DNA of 64,000 bases, taken from the NCBI GenBank assembly GCA_947623455.1, contig OX392538.1, positions 29,697,001 to 29,761,000 of the forward strand, in the 5' to 3' direction. This stretch comes from Mimachlamys varia. Its lineage: Eukaryota > Mollusca > Bivalvia > Pectinida > Pectinidae. Made by a program: the position numbers and the translations under genes. This document shows, piece after piece, positions 53,022 to 64,000 of this stretch; position 1 is the stretch's first letter, and each line of letters begins with the position of its first letter. The notes below the pieces were generated by a model. It worked only from the letters and a program-made list of their open reading frames with translations, was not told where the DNA came from and made no database searches.

Positions 53022-53318
53022 GTATGACCACCCATATTATCATCATGTAATTTCTGTACACTGTTTTTTGCAGGTCTGTAAGGCACCAAGTTTTGATTTC
53101 GCATCCATTCGACCCCATTAAATCTAAAACAAAGTATACAAAATGCGAGGTGTCTTTGGGTATTGTAATACAAAACTGCTGATAATGGCAATATATATGC
53201 TTAAATCGATCCTTGGTGGAGTACTTATATCACACTGATTTTGTATTGTTACATGTATGACGGTTTCCATTACTTTAAAGTAGGGCATACATTTAGGAGA
53301 TGTCACAAAGTTCCACAG

Positions 53319-54428
53319 GCACAAGTAAAATTTCGAAATACCAATTGTATACGAACTCAATGAGGAATAGGTGTCCAAGACACGTAAGTATGAACATTTT
53401 TTTTAATATGTATCTTCTTGTTTTATAATATTAAAACTTATGTCAAACTGATTTTGGAAGGAATTTGCTTCTTTACTATGAAGCAAAGAAGTAACTAGGG
53501 AGAATTCATACAGTGTCTCGGACATGTGACTAAATCCGTTTTGCATGAAATGTCTACAACTCCACTTGTTCCATTGAACATCCTACAGGAGATGGTGTAC
53601 GCTATTCGGGTTAGACTTGCAGGTAAGTTCAAAAATGCATGTGTACATTTAATATATAAGTATAATGGTTTATAAAATTTTGTATAACAGTTTTGTAATA
53701 ATTTAATGGGTAACTAAATCACTTTGGTTTTGGTATTATTTAATGTTCAACGAGGCAGGATTTTAGGGGAAGTGGTCAAGTTTCACAGACATGCCTAAAG
53801 ATATGAAGGAAACCCCAAAAAAAGTATCTACACGATTCGCAGACCGGCAGGTAAGTTTGTTCATGTTAGGCTAGAATTGAATGAGACTGTTATGACATGT
53901 ACATGTATTTACATCTAAATGTTTTTGTAAGAAAACCAGCTATAATCTTCAAGATAACCGGATTCTACTCCTAACATCCATCAAAAGCGCTTGCCTCCCT
54001 TTTAATGTTTGTATATATATACTCTTTGGTTAGGCATTGTCTGTTATTTATATGAAGAGAGACAGTTTAAAGGAAATGTCCCACAGCTCCGCAAGCATGG
54101 CTTATACACGGTATTATATACACACCAGCTGATTTCATGGCGAGCTCTAGTGCCAAATAACTTCAACGCGAGGACGTCCACGGGAGTATGTGGATATGAT
54201 AATATGAAATTGTTTTATATAATGAAAAATTATTTCTTGATAAAAAAACTCAAAACTAACTTTAAGAAATATTAATGTCTTTTTACGTTACAGAATAATA
54301 TATAACATATTATTTCGACATTGGTATCATTTATATTTGTTAAGCCTCCAGAACCAAAGTAACTTTACGAAGCAGCACAGTCCAGATGCCATGTAAGCAG
54401 CTACAGCGTCCATATCCTTTTGCGTCGT
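53319..54428 (+). other. Series of five small exon-like cassettes with aligned phases
   Basis: Candidate exons are 53319-53383, 53589-53622, 53789-53850, 54087-54185 and 54381-54428. Four end at GTAAGT donors and the fourth at GTATGT. All five follow an AG acceptor. Starting from the phase 1 end of C27, each stays open and the phases chain 1-0, 0-1, 1-0, 0-0, 0-0. Cassettes 1, 3 and 4 share a degenerate start like GGAAATGTCCCACAGCTCC, cassette 2 more weakly, so they look like tandem duplicates of about 230-330 bp. Peptides are short and basic (for example RNRCPRH and FADRQ), with no recognised domain. They may be 3' exons, alternative exons or decayed copies. Confidence 0.25.
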
Positions 54429-54950
54429 GTAAGTACCAAAAGTAAAATTATCATCTATATACGGCTATAAACTACCTAAAGGTAACATGATAACTCTTTA
54501 TAAGGGGCTGACAGTAGGGTTAATGTGTATTTTGAACCATAATAAGTAAAGGAAACTAATTTTGAAGTTTGGATACTAGCATTTCGGATGTATTCTTAAG
54601 GAATGAAAAACAACTATATTTTGAAATATAACTGCCTTTGTCATAATGAGTCCTTTACCTAATTGTTACAGATGCTATCTCCTGTATTTCTTATGCTTTT
54701 TATCACATAACTGACCCGTTCAGTCATGTCATACGGCCATGTAATAAAAATGGTATTACACACGTGTACTAACACTATTGTGACGTCATAAACAAATGAC
54801 GACATATGATTGTCTCGGTAGTGAAAATCGTACTGTCACAGTAGAAATTTGCTTTTCTTATAGATAATTAATTTGAGAGTTTTTGTGTATTTTCTCATAA
54901 ATATAAGTTATGTGATCAATAAAATCTTACACTCGTGTTAATGTACTATG

Positions 54951-55041
54951 GAATTTATTAAACTCGTTAAATAATTTAAAATATCACTCGCCAAAAGGCT
55001 CGTGACATATTAAGTTATCTAACTCGCTTAATAAATTCCAT
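54951..55041. repeat. Imperfect palindrome
   Basis: TGGAATTTATTAAACTCGTTAA on the left is mirrored by TTAAGTTATCTAACTCGCTTAATAAATTCCA on the right, around a centre with CGCCAAAAGGCTCG. It is probably a foldback repeat fragment. The surrounding 54430-55400 shows no gene that I recognise. Confidence 0.6.
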
Positions 55042-55404
55042 ATAACATCGACACTCGTGTACGACCCCCTATTTATCATGCCTTCACAAAAAAGCATATA
55101 CAATATGGCTTTTAACAGAAAATTTTCTAAGTTGAGCACACGTAGGATTTCCGTTCCTGTTCAATCGAGCTTTGCCAGTTTGGCATTGGTCTCCTTCTTG
55201 CAATGTATCATTCTGGTGCCCAGCCCAAAGATATGGCACAGCCATTTTCTCTAATACTCAAGTAGACTGATCCAGTTCCACTAGTACTAGTCGGTCCTTG
55301 ATTGGGTCGGGGTTTTTCAATGGCGGTATTGGTAAGGTAAACACTGGCTTCTCTTCTGCCCTTGAAATGCTCTGTATCTCATATCAATACAATTTTACAT
55401 GTTT

Positions 55405-55645
55405 AACAAGCGAGATGACGAAACACACACCTTTTGAATTTAGTAATAGATACAGTATGCCGAAAAAATGAATAAAACTGTATCATTCAGCTGTTTCGTC
55501 CTCCTATGATTCTTCGGTAATACTAGGAGCCGAAAGGTGGGAATCCCAAATTTCTAAACTTATATAGAAACAGAAGTGTCCGGTGCGTAAAACCCCTTTA
55601 ATTTATGAATTTAGAAGTAAACATAAACTAGTTCTGTACAATTTC
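55405..55645 (+). repeat. Inverted dispersed repeat, copy 1
   Basis: This repeat contains GAGATGACGAAACACACACC, ATACAGTATGCCGAAAAAA and GGTGCGTAAAACCCCTTTAA. The same pieces occur in reverse complement at 57729-57883 and 58037-58242. It is non-coding as far as I can see. Confidence 0.7.
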
Positions 55646-55708
55646 AAATTGTTTACTATGAAAATGTGCATATTATGTTTATATTTATTTTCGTCTTTTT
55701 ATCAATAG

Positions 55709-55822
55709 ATTGCTCCCCACAAAAATGTCGGCCTTGCTCACTTGCTTCTTAGCCTGATCTTGGTGTCACTACTATCACTTTCTTCTCCGTCCAAGACCTT
55801 TAAATTTGTCAATATCGTTTAA
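55709..55822 (+). CDS. Possible hydrophobic terminal exon
   Basis: The acceptor TCTTTTTATCAATAG is followed, in phase 0, by 37 codons and a TAA (55820-55822). The peptide contains GLAHLLLSLILVSLLSLSS, a hydrophobic run long enough for a membrane segment or GPI-anchor signal, then KTFKFVNIV. This phase fits the end of the last micro-exon (54428). If C27 were spliced here directly (phase 1), the reading would be a short Cys-rich tail (DCSPQKCRPCSLAS) with a stop. Both are speculative without transcript data. Confidence 0.2.
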   Translation: MAPHKNVGLAHLLLSLILVSLLSLSSPSKTFKFVNIV

Positions 55823-57469
55823 TGTCTCATTTTTTAATTTTGCGTAAACTATTTGCTTTTTAAGGTGTGACGAACACTGGTTGTCGAGAGCTTGTTACAC
55901 TTTGGACTGGAAACAGATTTGGACTGATTATTTCAATCAACACTTGAACGACATGTACCAGTTCAACATCATTTGAAGGTAATAGTGCTTTGTATTTATA
56001 TGAGAGCTCGCCATATATTGTTGTTTTGCCAGCTTAAGTATATTTATTTTCATCGAAACAATATCTATGAAATAACAGTGTAAATGCTAACACGAACATA
56101 CCGCTGACTCCCAAATACACAAGATGTTAGTTTATTAAAATAATTGTATATGCTTCTACCTTTCACTTTCAGGCAAAAACCTCACTCTGAATCGTTAGTA
56201 TCCCTACAAGGTGAATGAGCAAGATTTACTTTCATTCAAATGTGTGGATCTAAAATCGTACAAATCTATTACTGCGGAAGAGAAAGCAATTATTTTCCAA
56301 AGGTTCGTATTGGAAAATGAAACAAACTATATAACGCTGAGGAACTGTGAGCAGTCTATCTTGCAGTGTTGCTATGCATTTCAATGATGAAATATGCATT
56401 TGCTAACCATTAATATGCGGGTCCATTCTGTCAAGGAATAGCTTTAACTTCATATGCAAGAAAAAAATGCTAATTACGTCAAAATTTGATCACCATAAAA
56501 GGCGTTATCAACAAAACGTCATACATGCTACCCTGTTGTATAAAAAACTGAATTTTTGAAAAAAGGTAAGAATGATATTTAGACACGATGAAAGGTGTAC
56601 CATTTTGTACGAAATAAATTGGAATGAGTTTAAAGAAAATTGTAGTCCTCGCAAGTGTTCGTCAATTTGTTCTGCTCTTGATAACTAAATAATCAGTGGC
56701 CCTAACATTAGAAAATTATTAGAAAAGAAACATGTTTTTGTGTTATGCATGGGTAGTGTGCATGTATAATTTTTACGTGAGTTGTGTCTTTATGTCTTGT
56801 ACTTGTTGGTGGGAGGGGGAGAATCAATGTGTTTTTGAGTGTGAGTGTATTCAGTGTAAATGTACCGTGTTTATGTGAGTTTTGACGAGGGAGTATTGCA
56901 ATTGTATGTTCATGTAAGTGCGTATGCGGATAACGTTTTCAAACATTTTTGAACGGTAGAGCTTATCCACTATATTTGCCGAGTTGAAATATTCTGAGTT
57001 AAAATATCAAGTAAATCGATGATTTATATTGGTTTTAATGAATTAGAGACGTTATTTTTATATCGCACACCGGAGAATTGTTGAAATTGGTAACAATGTT
57101 ATCGTGTTTTGCTTCAAGTAACACAATGAACTACGTGATGATATCCTAATTTGAAACTTTATAATCGTGTTTTTTATACGAACACTATATGTTCTGTTAC
57201 ATATGTATTATTGTCATTACAGTGTTTTTATAATGTTGAGTTGATGTTAATGAATAAAATCTTAATGTGACGTAGGTTTTTATTTTAGTTTATGTTATGT
57301 TTAAAGAGATATACAGTCTCCATTTGCTAGAATCTACATTTAAAGGGATCGTCATTGATTACGCGTCTAAACTATCATTTCTTTAATATCCATGGTTAGT
57401 CAAATTAGTATACACAGTATTGGAACAGACCTTCAGTTGCTTCATTTCAGTTCGGCGCAATTAAATGTT

Positions 57470-57690
57470 GTTGTTTACACAACCTGAGATGTCAACGGAC
57501 TTTGTTCTTAAATCTAAGAAAGTCAACAATCTATAAACACCGGCGACACATACTACTTTTCACAAACACACAATATATGGACTCGATTGGATTTTTGTAC
57601 AAAAAAAGTTGGCATTTTAAGTTGTGCGAAACAATGGTATTTGATTGTGCGTTTTGAAACTAAGGTCGGTATAATTGGGGTCTTTTTTTT
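57470..57690 (+). repeat. Old duplicated segment, copy 1
   Basis: This segment aligns with 59480-59695 in the same order: AACCTG, GGCGACA, CACAAAC, GGATTTTT, AGTTGGC, GTTGTGC and TATTTGATTGTG. The divergence implies an old duplication about 2 kb apart. Function is unknown. Confidence 0.55.
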
Positions 57691-57728
57691 AATATAATAT
57701 ACACATTTTCGTAAAACATGATTTGATA

Positions 57729-57883
57729 TTATACAGAACTAGTTTAATTTTACTTCTTAATTCATAAATCAAAGGGTTTTACGCACCTGACCCTCCTGCT
57801 TCGTTTTTTTCGGCACACTGTATCTATTACAAAATTTAAAAGGTGCAGCATATGTGTATGTTTCGTCATCTCGCTTTGTTAAG
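57729..57883 (-). repeat. Inverted dispersed repeat, copy 2
   Basis: This is a reverse-complement copy of the 55405-55645 repeat, with the middle deleted. GGGTTTTACGCACC, CGGCACACTGTATCTATTAC and TTTCGTCATCTCGCTTTGTT match the first copy. With copy 1 it brackets about 2.1 kb (55646-57728) in which I recognise no gene. A GT-rich stretch lies at 56810-56930 and an AATAAA at 57253. Confidence 0.7.
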
Positions 57884-58036
57884 AAAATTATATAATTAAG
57901 TTCAATTTTACACCAAGTCTTAACAAAACAACACAAATCACTTAACAGGTTAGGAGTACTAGCCTGCTGATAAGTGATAATCATCGCTTAATGTCGAAAC
58001 TACAACACCTAACACCTGAATCTTTGTGAATATTAC

Positions 58037-58242
58037 CATAAATTAAAGGAGTTTTACGCACCTGGCCCTTCTGCTTCTACATTAGTTAAGAAATTTTGGA
58101 TTCTTACTTTTTGGCCCCTAGCATCACTGAAGAGTCCTAGAAGGACAAAAGAGCTGTTTGATGCAGTTTAATTTAATTTTTCGGCATACTGTATCTATTA
58201 CTAAATTTAAAAGGTGCAGCATATGTGTATGTTACGTCATCT
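58037..58242 (-). repeat. Inverted dispersed repeat, copy 3
   Basis: This copy has the same orientation as copy 2 and is more complete. It includes the AAGAGTCCTAGAAGGACAAA segment matching the reverse complement of the middle of copy 1. A further fragment of that segment lies at about 58466-58492. No coding capacity is recognised. Confidence 0.65.
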
Positions 58243-58926
58243 GTATGTGTTTGAGCGGATATAATTTTAGGTCAATTTTTTTTTGAACTGAAATTCTTTT
58301 AAACATTGTTAGCATGTACGAAGGAATATGTAAGATAGGTGTAAGATATCAAGATCTTACCCCGAGGGTTTTTCTTGAGAGTATGATAACAAAATACTAT
58401 TTTCGGACGGTTTATATTCTCCAGTGTTCTCCCAGGCATCACATTTTGACCACATACTTACTATCAATAAAGAGTCCTAGAAAGACGAAACAACTTTCTT
58501 GTGTAGTCTCCATGTAAATCTTTCCTTTGTTCATATTTTGCCCGTGGTTTAATCGATTTTGAGTTTGGATAATGATTTTGTTAACGCTTCGGTATTCTCT
58601 TATTCATTTTAAATCATTATTTGACACGACTGTATCAAATTACAAATTATGATTGTGCTCTTTTATACAATCCTTTCAGAGGGTTGGGACCCCAACATGT
58701 ATCCCAATAAGGTGATTATTTATTCTCTTACCATGTTTTCAGATGTTTATAGAATATTGACATTACAGGGTCAAGGTATTGTACATGTGACTCGTGTGAT
58801 TTATTACCTGTAGCTGAATTGAGTTATTCTAGTTGACATTTAAAACAATGAAGCATAATACAAAATTGGAGCGTTAGCTTATATTTAAATGTTACAGTGT
58901 ATTTAACCAATGAATTGGGAAACCTT

Positions 58927-59192
58927 GGCCCGTATTCATGAAACCATTTCCATGCTCAAACATAGTTTTTGTGCTCAAATTAGCTTTCCTGCTTAAAGCA
59001 CCTCAAACGATGAAAAATTCAAATAAAAAACACTAAACACAGCTTTCTGCTGTTAGTCTCTTCATTGTTATTTCACATTATGAACAGAATATAATTTTTT
59101 ACTGATTTATAACTGAAACAAGAAAATGAACCTTTTCTTGTTTCAGCACAAAATCCATGCTTGAGCATGCCAATGGGTTTTGCATACGGGCC
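58927..59192. mobile_element. 266-bp palindromic (MITE-like) element
   Basis: The left end GGCCCGTATTCATGAAACC, followed by CATGCTCAAACATAG and TTTTGTGCT, is mirrored at the right end as AAAATCCATGCTTGAGCATG then TGCATACGGGCC. The arms are about 55-60 bp and imperfect. No clear target duplication is visible. Confidence 0.6.
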
Positions 59193-59479
59193 CCAGTCTC
59201 GTTCAGTCACACGTGTTTGATTAATTTTGCATTTCATATTGTGAATACTCGTATCACGCATACGGACGATTGCATATGTTTCTCGGTTACAAGTGCTTTA
59301 TTTTTAACAAGTATATATGATGATTTATAAACGGTTCACTTTACAATTCTTTTTTTTTAAACCATTTTATTACTCTACTATTTGTATGTAATTTCATTTC
59401 AGCAAAACTAAATTGATTTCTTGAAAAAAAATAAATTATGATTACTTTTTTACAATACGACATAATCAAATCATGATGT

Positions 59480-59695
59480 TTTCCATAACCTGCAAATGCC
59501 AACTTTCTTTGTAAACGAATCTCAAAGAGTCACCCAAGCTACAACTCTACGGCGACATAAACTTCTCAACACATACACAAACAATATTATAACTCCATAG
59601 GATTTTTTACTGAGTAAGTTGGCGATTCGGTTGTGCAAAACAGCGATATTTGATTGTGACGTTTATAATTAAAGTAAGCATAGTGACGGGTTTTC
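59480..59695 (+). repeat. Old duplicated segment, copy 2
   Basis: This is the partner of 57470-57690, and its TATTTGATTGTG block is exact. The following 59700-60207 is AT-rich, and I recognise no gene or element in it. Confidence 0.55.
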
Positions 59696-60217
59696 GTTTT
59701 CAAGAAATGTATTTTTGAATATCAAGAACGACAAAAATCCTTCTCTCCTGTTTAACGGTAAACAAGTTAATATTCAAATCATATACTTTTCAATCATCAT
59801 ATACGCAATCTGATTAAGAAGCGGGTCTTATTTTTATACTGTTATATATGGATATGAATACACCCATTATGAGTTCATGATCTAGTGCCGTTTGTACCTC
59901 TGTAATTTACACTCACGTCGAATTGTCCATTTGACGCTGTCATTTTTACCAAGACTTTTTCATCATAACATGCATAGTCATATTTCGATAATCTGATAGT
60001 CTAATGCAAAAGGTCATCAGACCATGTGAAGTTATCAGACATCACGTATATGGAGAAATACATTTCAATTTCAATCAAATTGCATTTCAATCAAATTGTT
60101 ATCTGGTATTACATATATTGTATTATTGACGTACGTATTCAAATACAGCATTGTAAAATATCAAAATACAGATGTATATATACACATTTGTGTTCCATTG
60201 TATTTTGATGTATTTTG

Positions 60218-60457
60218 TGTTATGGGTGGTCGGGTAGTGCAATGAAAAGCACAATTGTCTTTCACCAGGGCGGTCGGGGTTCGATTCCCCGACCGGATGT
60301 GAAAACGTATGGGGTCACGTGCCCGACCACGTGGGTTTCCCCCGGGTACTCCGGTTTCCTCCCACAATCAGACCCCTCGTGCACCAACAAGACCGATTGA
60401 TAAAAGTTGGAAAGCGTGTTTCACAAAAATTGTTATAAAATAAAAATTATCTTTTTA
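60218..60457 (+). mobile_element. tRNA-derived SINE with target duplication
   Basis: A tRNA-like head with a B-box-like GGGGTTCGATTCCCCGACC is followed by a conserved-type body (GGGTACTCCGGTTTCCTCCC) and an A-rich tail (ATAAAATAAAAAT). A 10-bp direct repeat ATGTATTTTG flanks it at 60208-60217 and 60458-60467. This is the expected structure of a retroposed Pol III-derived SINE, and the central motif resembles that of SINEs in many aquatic invertebrates. It does not encode a protein. Confidence 0.85.
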
Positions 60458-60732
60458 ATGTATTTTGATAATCTTAATTAAAACATATTTATTGACTGTT
60501 AACACTGTTTTTATTTTGTTTTACTGGCTTATACTTTGTTGTTGAGACAATGTCTAGTACCGTCACTTACATGTATACGATATATTACGAGTAACTGAGG
60601 GAGATCGAGTTATCGCAAGTTATGGCTAATATTTCTTACATACACGATTATCCTTACCGCAATGTAAACCGAGTTTGGAATCTAAATTATCTACTTGATT
60701 TTCATACAATGTCATAAAAGACCCATTTGTAC

Positions 60733-61148
60733 TAGAGCTGGGTACCACAAAATCAAACGTACCACGGTATACCACGGTATTTAGGCAAATACTGCGGTAC
60801 GTACCACGGTATACCACCTTGATTGAATGTTTGAGCTAGCTAAAGGTCTCGGGCTGTTTTTGTTCTGAAGCCAATCCACAAGAGGCCTGTCATAAGTTTC
60901 TCATTTTGTTATCCTCTAATATTGTTTGATTGAAGCTATGTCTGTCCTAGTTGATCAGCAAACTTATAGGAAATTATTATTAAATCATATTGGAATTTCA
61001 ATTGCTCTATGTAACAAATAGTTCTTTAAAATTGATAAGCTAAATGAAAGTCCCCAAAAAACCGGTACAGGACTAATGTACCACGGTACGTACCATCAAA
61101 TCTTTATACCACGGTATACCGGTATACCGTTAAAACCGCCCAGCCCTA
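60733..61148. mobile_element. Non-autonomous hAT-type element, 416 bp
   Basis: The ends are TAGAGCTGGG and CCCAGCCCTA. The subterminal regions are rich in inverted ACCACGGTATACC-type motifs. An 8-bp flanking direct repeat (ATTTGTAC at 60725-60732, TTTTGTAC at 61149-61156) matches in 7 of 8 positions, the target length typical of hAT elements. There is no transposase ORF, so it would depend on an enzyme made elsewhere. Confidence 0.85.
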
Positions 61149-61429
61149 TTTTGTACATCGTCCTACACTTATGCATGGAGGATAAATTGAATTGCAGAAA
61201 TGTCTAATTATCTAAAACAGAAAAACAGAAAAACAGCAGGTATTTTGTTATCAAAGATACACTAGAATGATGCAGGGTTTTCAGGAAAGCCACTTAACTG
61301 ACGAACGTCTTAGTTCATGGGATCAGAGGTCACAGGGTTGCTCATAAGATGATTACAGTATAGCTGTAATCAGTGATTAGCGCAAATTTTAAATATCCCG
61401 TAACTTTAAAATGAAACTAAATTATGAAA

Positions 61430-63534
61430 TATGTATTAATACATCATGTGACTGAATACCTACTTCTCATTGGCTACATACATTTGTTCTATCAAGCGAT
61501 AGTAACCGCTTACCCGGGCACTATCAAATTTGGCGCGATGTTCAACGTAAATCTATTAAGCCGTCAATATAACGTTATTGTACCATGTTTGGAAAACACA
61601 ATTATTGACAAGTAGGGCTTGAGTAATGTCTTTCGCTACTGTTCTGCTTGAAAATGTCAGACTCTGGAAACGGCCCAAAACTGGACATGGTGTATATTTA
61701 ATTGGAAAGGTGATGTACTAAATCTATTATGGCCCTGTTAAGAGGACAAAGTATTTATATATTATGGTCCTGTTTAGAGGGAACTATTGCCTCATAGTAT
61801 TGTCGAGGGATGAAATAGTGCCTGAGCCGAAGGCGAGGGTACTATCTCATCACAAGACAATACTATGTGGCAATAGTGCGCTTTAAACAGGGCTATAATG
61901 GGTTTAGTACATCGCCCTTCCATTTAAATACATATTTATACACCAAAACAATCGTTTTATTGTGATAGACCATACTTTGGGTCGTTTCCAGAGTCAGTCT
62001 TTTCAAGTAGAACAGTGGTATGACGTAATAGTGACGTAACTCAATAGTGACGTATAAAAGATTCTCGTTGAATAACGCATTAAATTTGATAGTGCCCGGG
62101 TGAAGACAGTATTCAGTCACGTGATGTACTAATTATCTATTATGGCCCTGTTGAGAGGGCACTATTGCCGCATAGTATAACCGAGGGATGGGATAGTGCC
62201 TGAACCAAAGGCGAGGGAACTATCTCATCACGAGACCATACTATGAGGCAATAGTGCCCTCTCAACAGGGCCATAATGGGTTTAGTACATCAACCTTTTA
62301 TTTAAATACATATGTATACAGCAAAACTCGTTTTAGGATAGACCAATGCCATCATTGGGTCGTTTCCAGAGTCAGCCATTTTCAAGCAGAACAGAAGCAC
62401 TGCGTAATAGTGACGTAACTCAATAGTGACGTCATAATAGATTCACGTTAAACATCGCGCAAAACTTGATAGTGCCCGGGTGAGCGGGCACTATCGCTTC
62501 ATCGCCAATGGGAAAGCGGTATTCAGTCACGTGATGTACTAATTATCTATTATGGCTCTGTTGAGAGGGCACTATTGCCTCATAGTATTGTCGAGGGATG
62601 AAATAGTGTTTGAGCCGATGACGAGGGCACCATCCCATCACGAGACAATACTATGAGGCAATAGTGTCCTTTCAACAGGTCCATAATGGGTTTGGTACAT
62701 CACCCTTCCATTAAAATATACACCAAAACTCGTTTTATTGTAATACACAATGGCCAGCTTTCCAGATGCCAATGCCGTTTCCAGAGTCAATCATTTTTTC
62801 AGCAGAACAATAGCAATGGACGTAACTCTAGATCTACATCAATTTCGGGCCAATAATCGTAATAATGACGTAATGTGATAGTGACGTCATAATATATTCC
62901 CATTGAATATCGCGCCAAATTTGATGGTGCCCGGGTGAGTGGGCACTATTTATCCATTATGGCCATAATGGGTTTAGTACATCACCCTTCCATTTAAATA
63001 CACACGTATACAAAAAGGCACGTTTTATTGTGTTATACCATGGCCAGCTTTGGGTCGCTTCCAGAGGCAGCCATTTTCTAGCAGAATAGTAGCATGACGT
63101 AATAGTGACGTAACTTAATAGGGAAGTCATAATAGATTAACGTTGAACATCGGGCCAAATTTGATAGTGCCCGGGTGAGCGGGCACTATCGCTTCATAGT
63201 ACCCATGTGCTTAGCAAATGGGAAGGCAGCATTTAGTCACGTGATGTACTTATACGTTATACCACTGTTCTGCTTGAAAAGACTGACTCTGAAAACGACC
63301 CAAACCATGGTCTAACACAATCAAACGAATTTTTCGGTATATACATGTGTATTTAAATGGAAGGGCGATGTACTAAACCCAATATGGCCCTGTTGAAAAG
63401 GCACCATTGCCTCATAGTATTGTCTCGTGATGAGATGGTGCCCTCGTCATCGGCTCAAGCACTATTTCATCCCTCGACAATACTATGAGGCAATAGTGCC
63501 CTATCAACAGGGCAATAATAGATAAATAGCATCA
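61430..63534. repeat. ~410-bp foldback satellite array with inverted ends
   Basis: Long hairpins sit at 61712-61913, 62123-62291, 62533-62701 and 63367-63534. Each starts GATGTACT and ends AGTACATC or a variant. Between them are TAGTGACGTAACTCAATAGTGACG stretches and an inner ATAGTGCCCGGGTGAGCGGGCACTAT palindrome. The first three start 410-411 bp apart. A partial unit lies near 62930-62990. The outer parts (61430-61711 and 63240-63366) are in the opposite orientation, giving the whole cluster a palindromic layout. ORFs inside are not conserved between units. Confidence 0.75.
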
Positions 63535-64000
63535 ATAGACATGAAAAATTTTAAGATTTTACCTTGTGTACTGACAGAACTAATACATTGATTAGCTAAG
63601 CAAACTTTTAACATTTGGGCCCAGAATGGAGTTTGTGTTCCTGGAACCGGCCGTCACACCTAAACGTTAGAGATATGGTGAATAAACTTGCAGTATACTT
63701 GAATCGCCTGCAGATGATATGTAATGCTGTACCTTGTCATTGTGCATATGGCCTTAACTTTAATGTCAATGGCAACTTCAAGGTCAAAAGGGAATTAACT
63801 ACACGAATATCAAATGTGTACGCCAAGGAGACGTCATCATTCGTTTACTTTGTCTAATTTGCTTTACCTTTGTTTTCAAGTAGTATATTGTATATAATTG
63901 GTTTGGTTAACTTTATCTAAGCAGCATTTCCAACTAGTAGGGGTCAGTTGTTGATATTTACATATCTAGTAAACTGGGACACGATATACCTCCCAAAGTA
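63535..64000. other. No recognisable feature
   Basis: This unique-looking AT-rich sequence shows no splice-framed ORF, repeat or element that I can support. Confidence 0.5.

Noticed and set aside
55869..55979. An exon following TTTGCTTTTTAAG
   Set aside because: It is open for 27 or 36 codons in two phases, but neither shows a domain and phase 0 stops at once. There is too little to call.
60225..60300. A functional tRNA gene
   Set aside because: The region has a B-box-like motif but no complete cloverleaf, and it is fused to a SINE body flanked by a target duplication.
61424..61615. ORFs in the foldback satellite region
   Set aside because: They lie within repeat units and are not conserved between copies.

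Overview
The window is eukaryotic genomic DNA, most likely from a bivalve mollusc. It is AT-rich and intron-rich. It carries a tRNA-derived SINE of a kind common in aquatic invertebrates, a non-autonomous hAT element, foldback repeats, and a GTGAGCGATACAGG-type motif (about 1018-1058) that I associate with bivalve repeats. The species call is inference. Nothing here looks prokaryotic, and the short ORFs should not be read as bacterial genes.

About 1059-50600 is one very large tandem array. Each unit carries three small exons, here called C, A and B. C is 45-48 nt and encodes a Thr-rich linker, A is 407 nt, and B is 181 nt. The splice phases close exactly: C runs phase 1 to 1, A runs 1 to 0, and B runs 0 to 1. 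One unit therefore adds 212 codons (211 in units 1-2) without disturbing the frame. There are 25 full units plus a 26th C exon. The first two units are 2569 bp long. The others are about 1825-1828 bp and are nearly identical in both introns and exons. No exon copy is interrupted.

The array is followed by a diverged 26th unit (A26 50891-51141, B26 51378-51519, C27 52923-53021) with the same phases and the same cysteine layout. Joined, the recognised exons give 16434 nt, or about 5478 codons, of one forward-strand gene whose 5' end lies outside the window or was not recognised. The predicted product is a chain of about 26 domains of 180-195 residues. Each is bracketed by two cysteines and separated by Thr/Ser/Pro linkers like those O-glycosylated in mucins. 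This suggests a secreted or surface, mucin-like or adhesive protein. The function is inferred, not known.

Unit 14 is split in its A-B intron by a unique 1883-bp insertion (27487-29369). Downstream of C27 there is a series of small degenerate exon-like cassettes (53.3-54.4 kb) and a possible hydrophobic terminal exon (55.7 kb). These may be the 3' end of the gene, or decayed copies.

From about 55.8 to 64 kb I recognise no gene. The region holds dispersed inverted repeats (55.4, 57.7 and 58.0 kb), an old duplication (57.5/59.5 kb), a palindromic element (58.9 kb), the SINE (60.2 kb), the hAT-type element (60.7 kb) and an array of about 410-bp foldback repeats (61.4-63.5 kb). The leftmost kilobase holds two short tandem-repeat families and no recognised exon.
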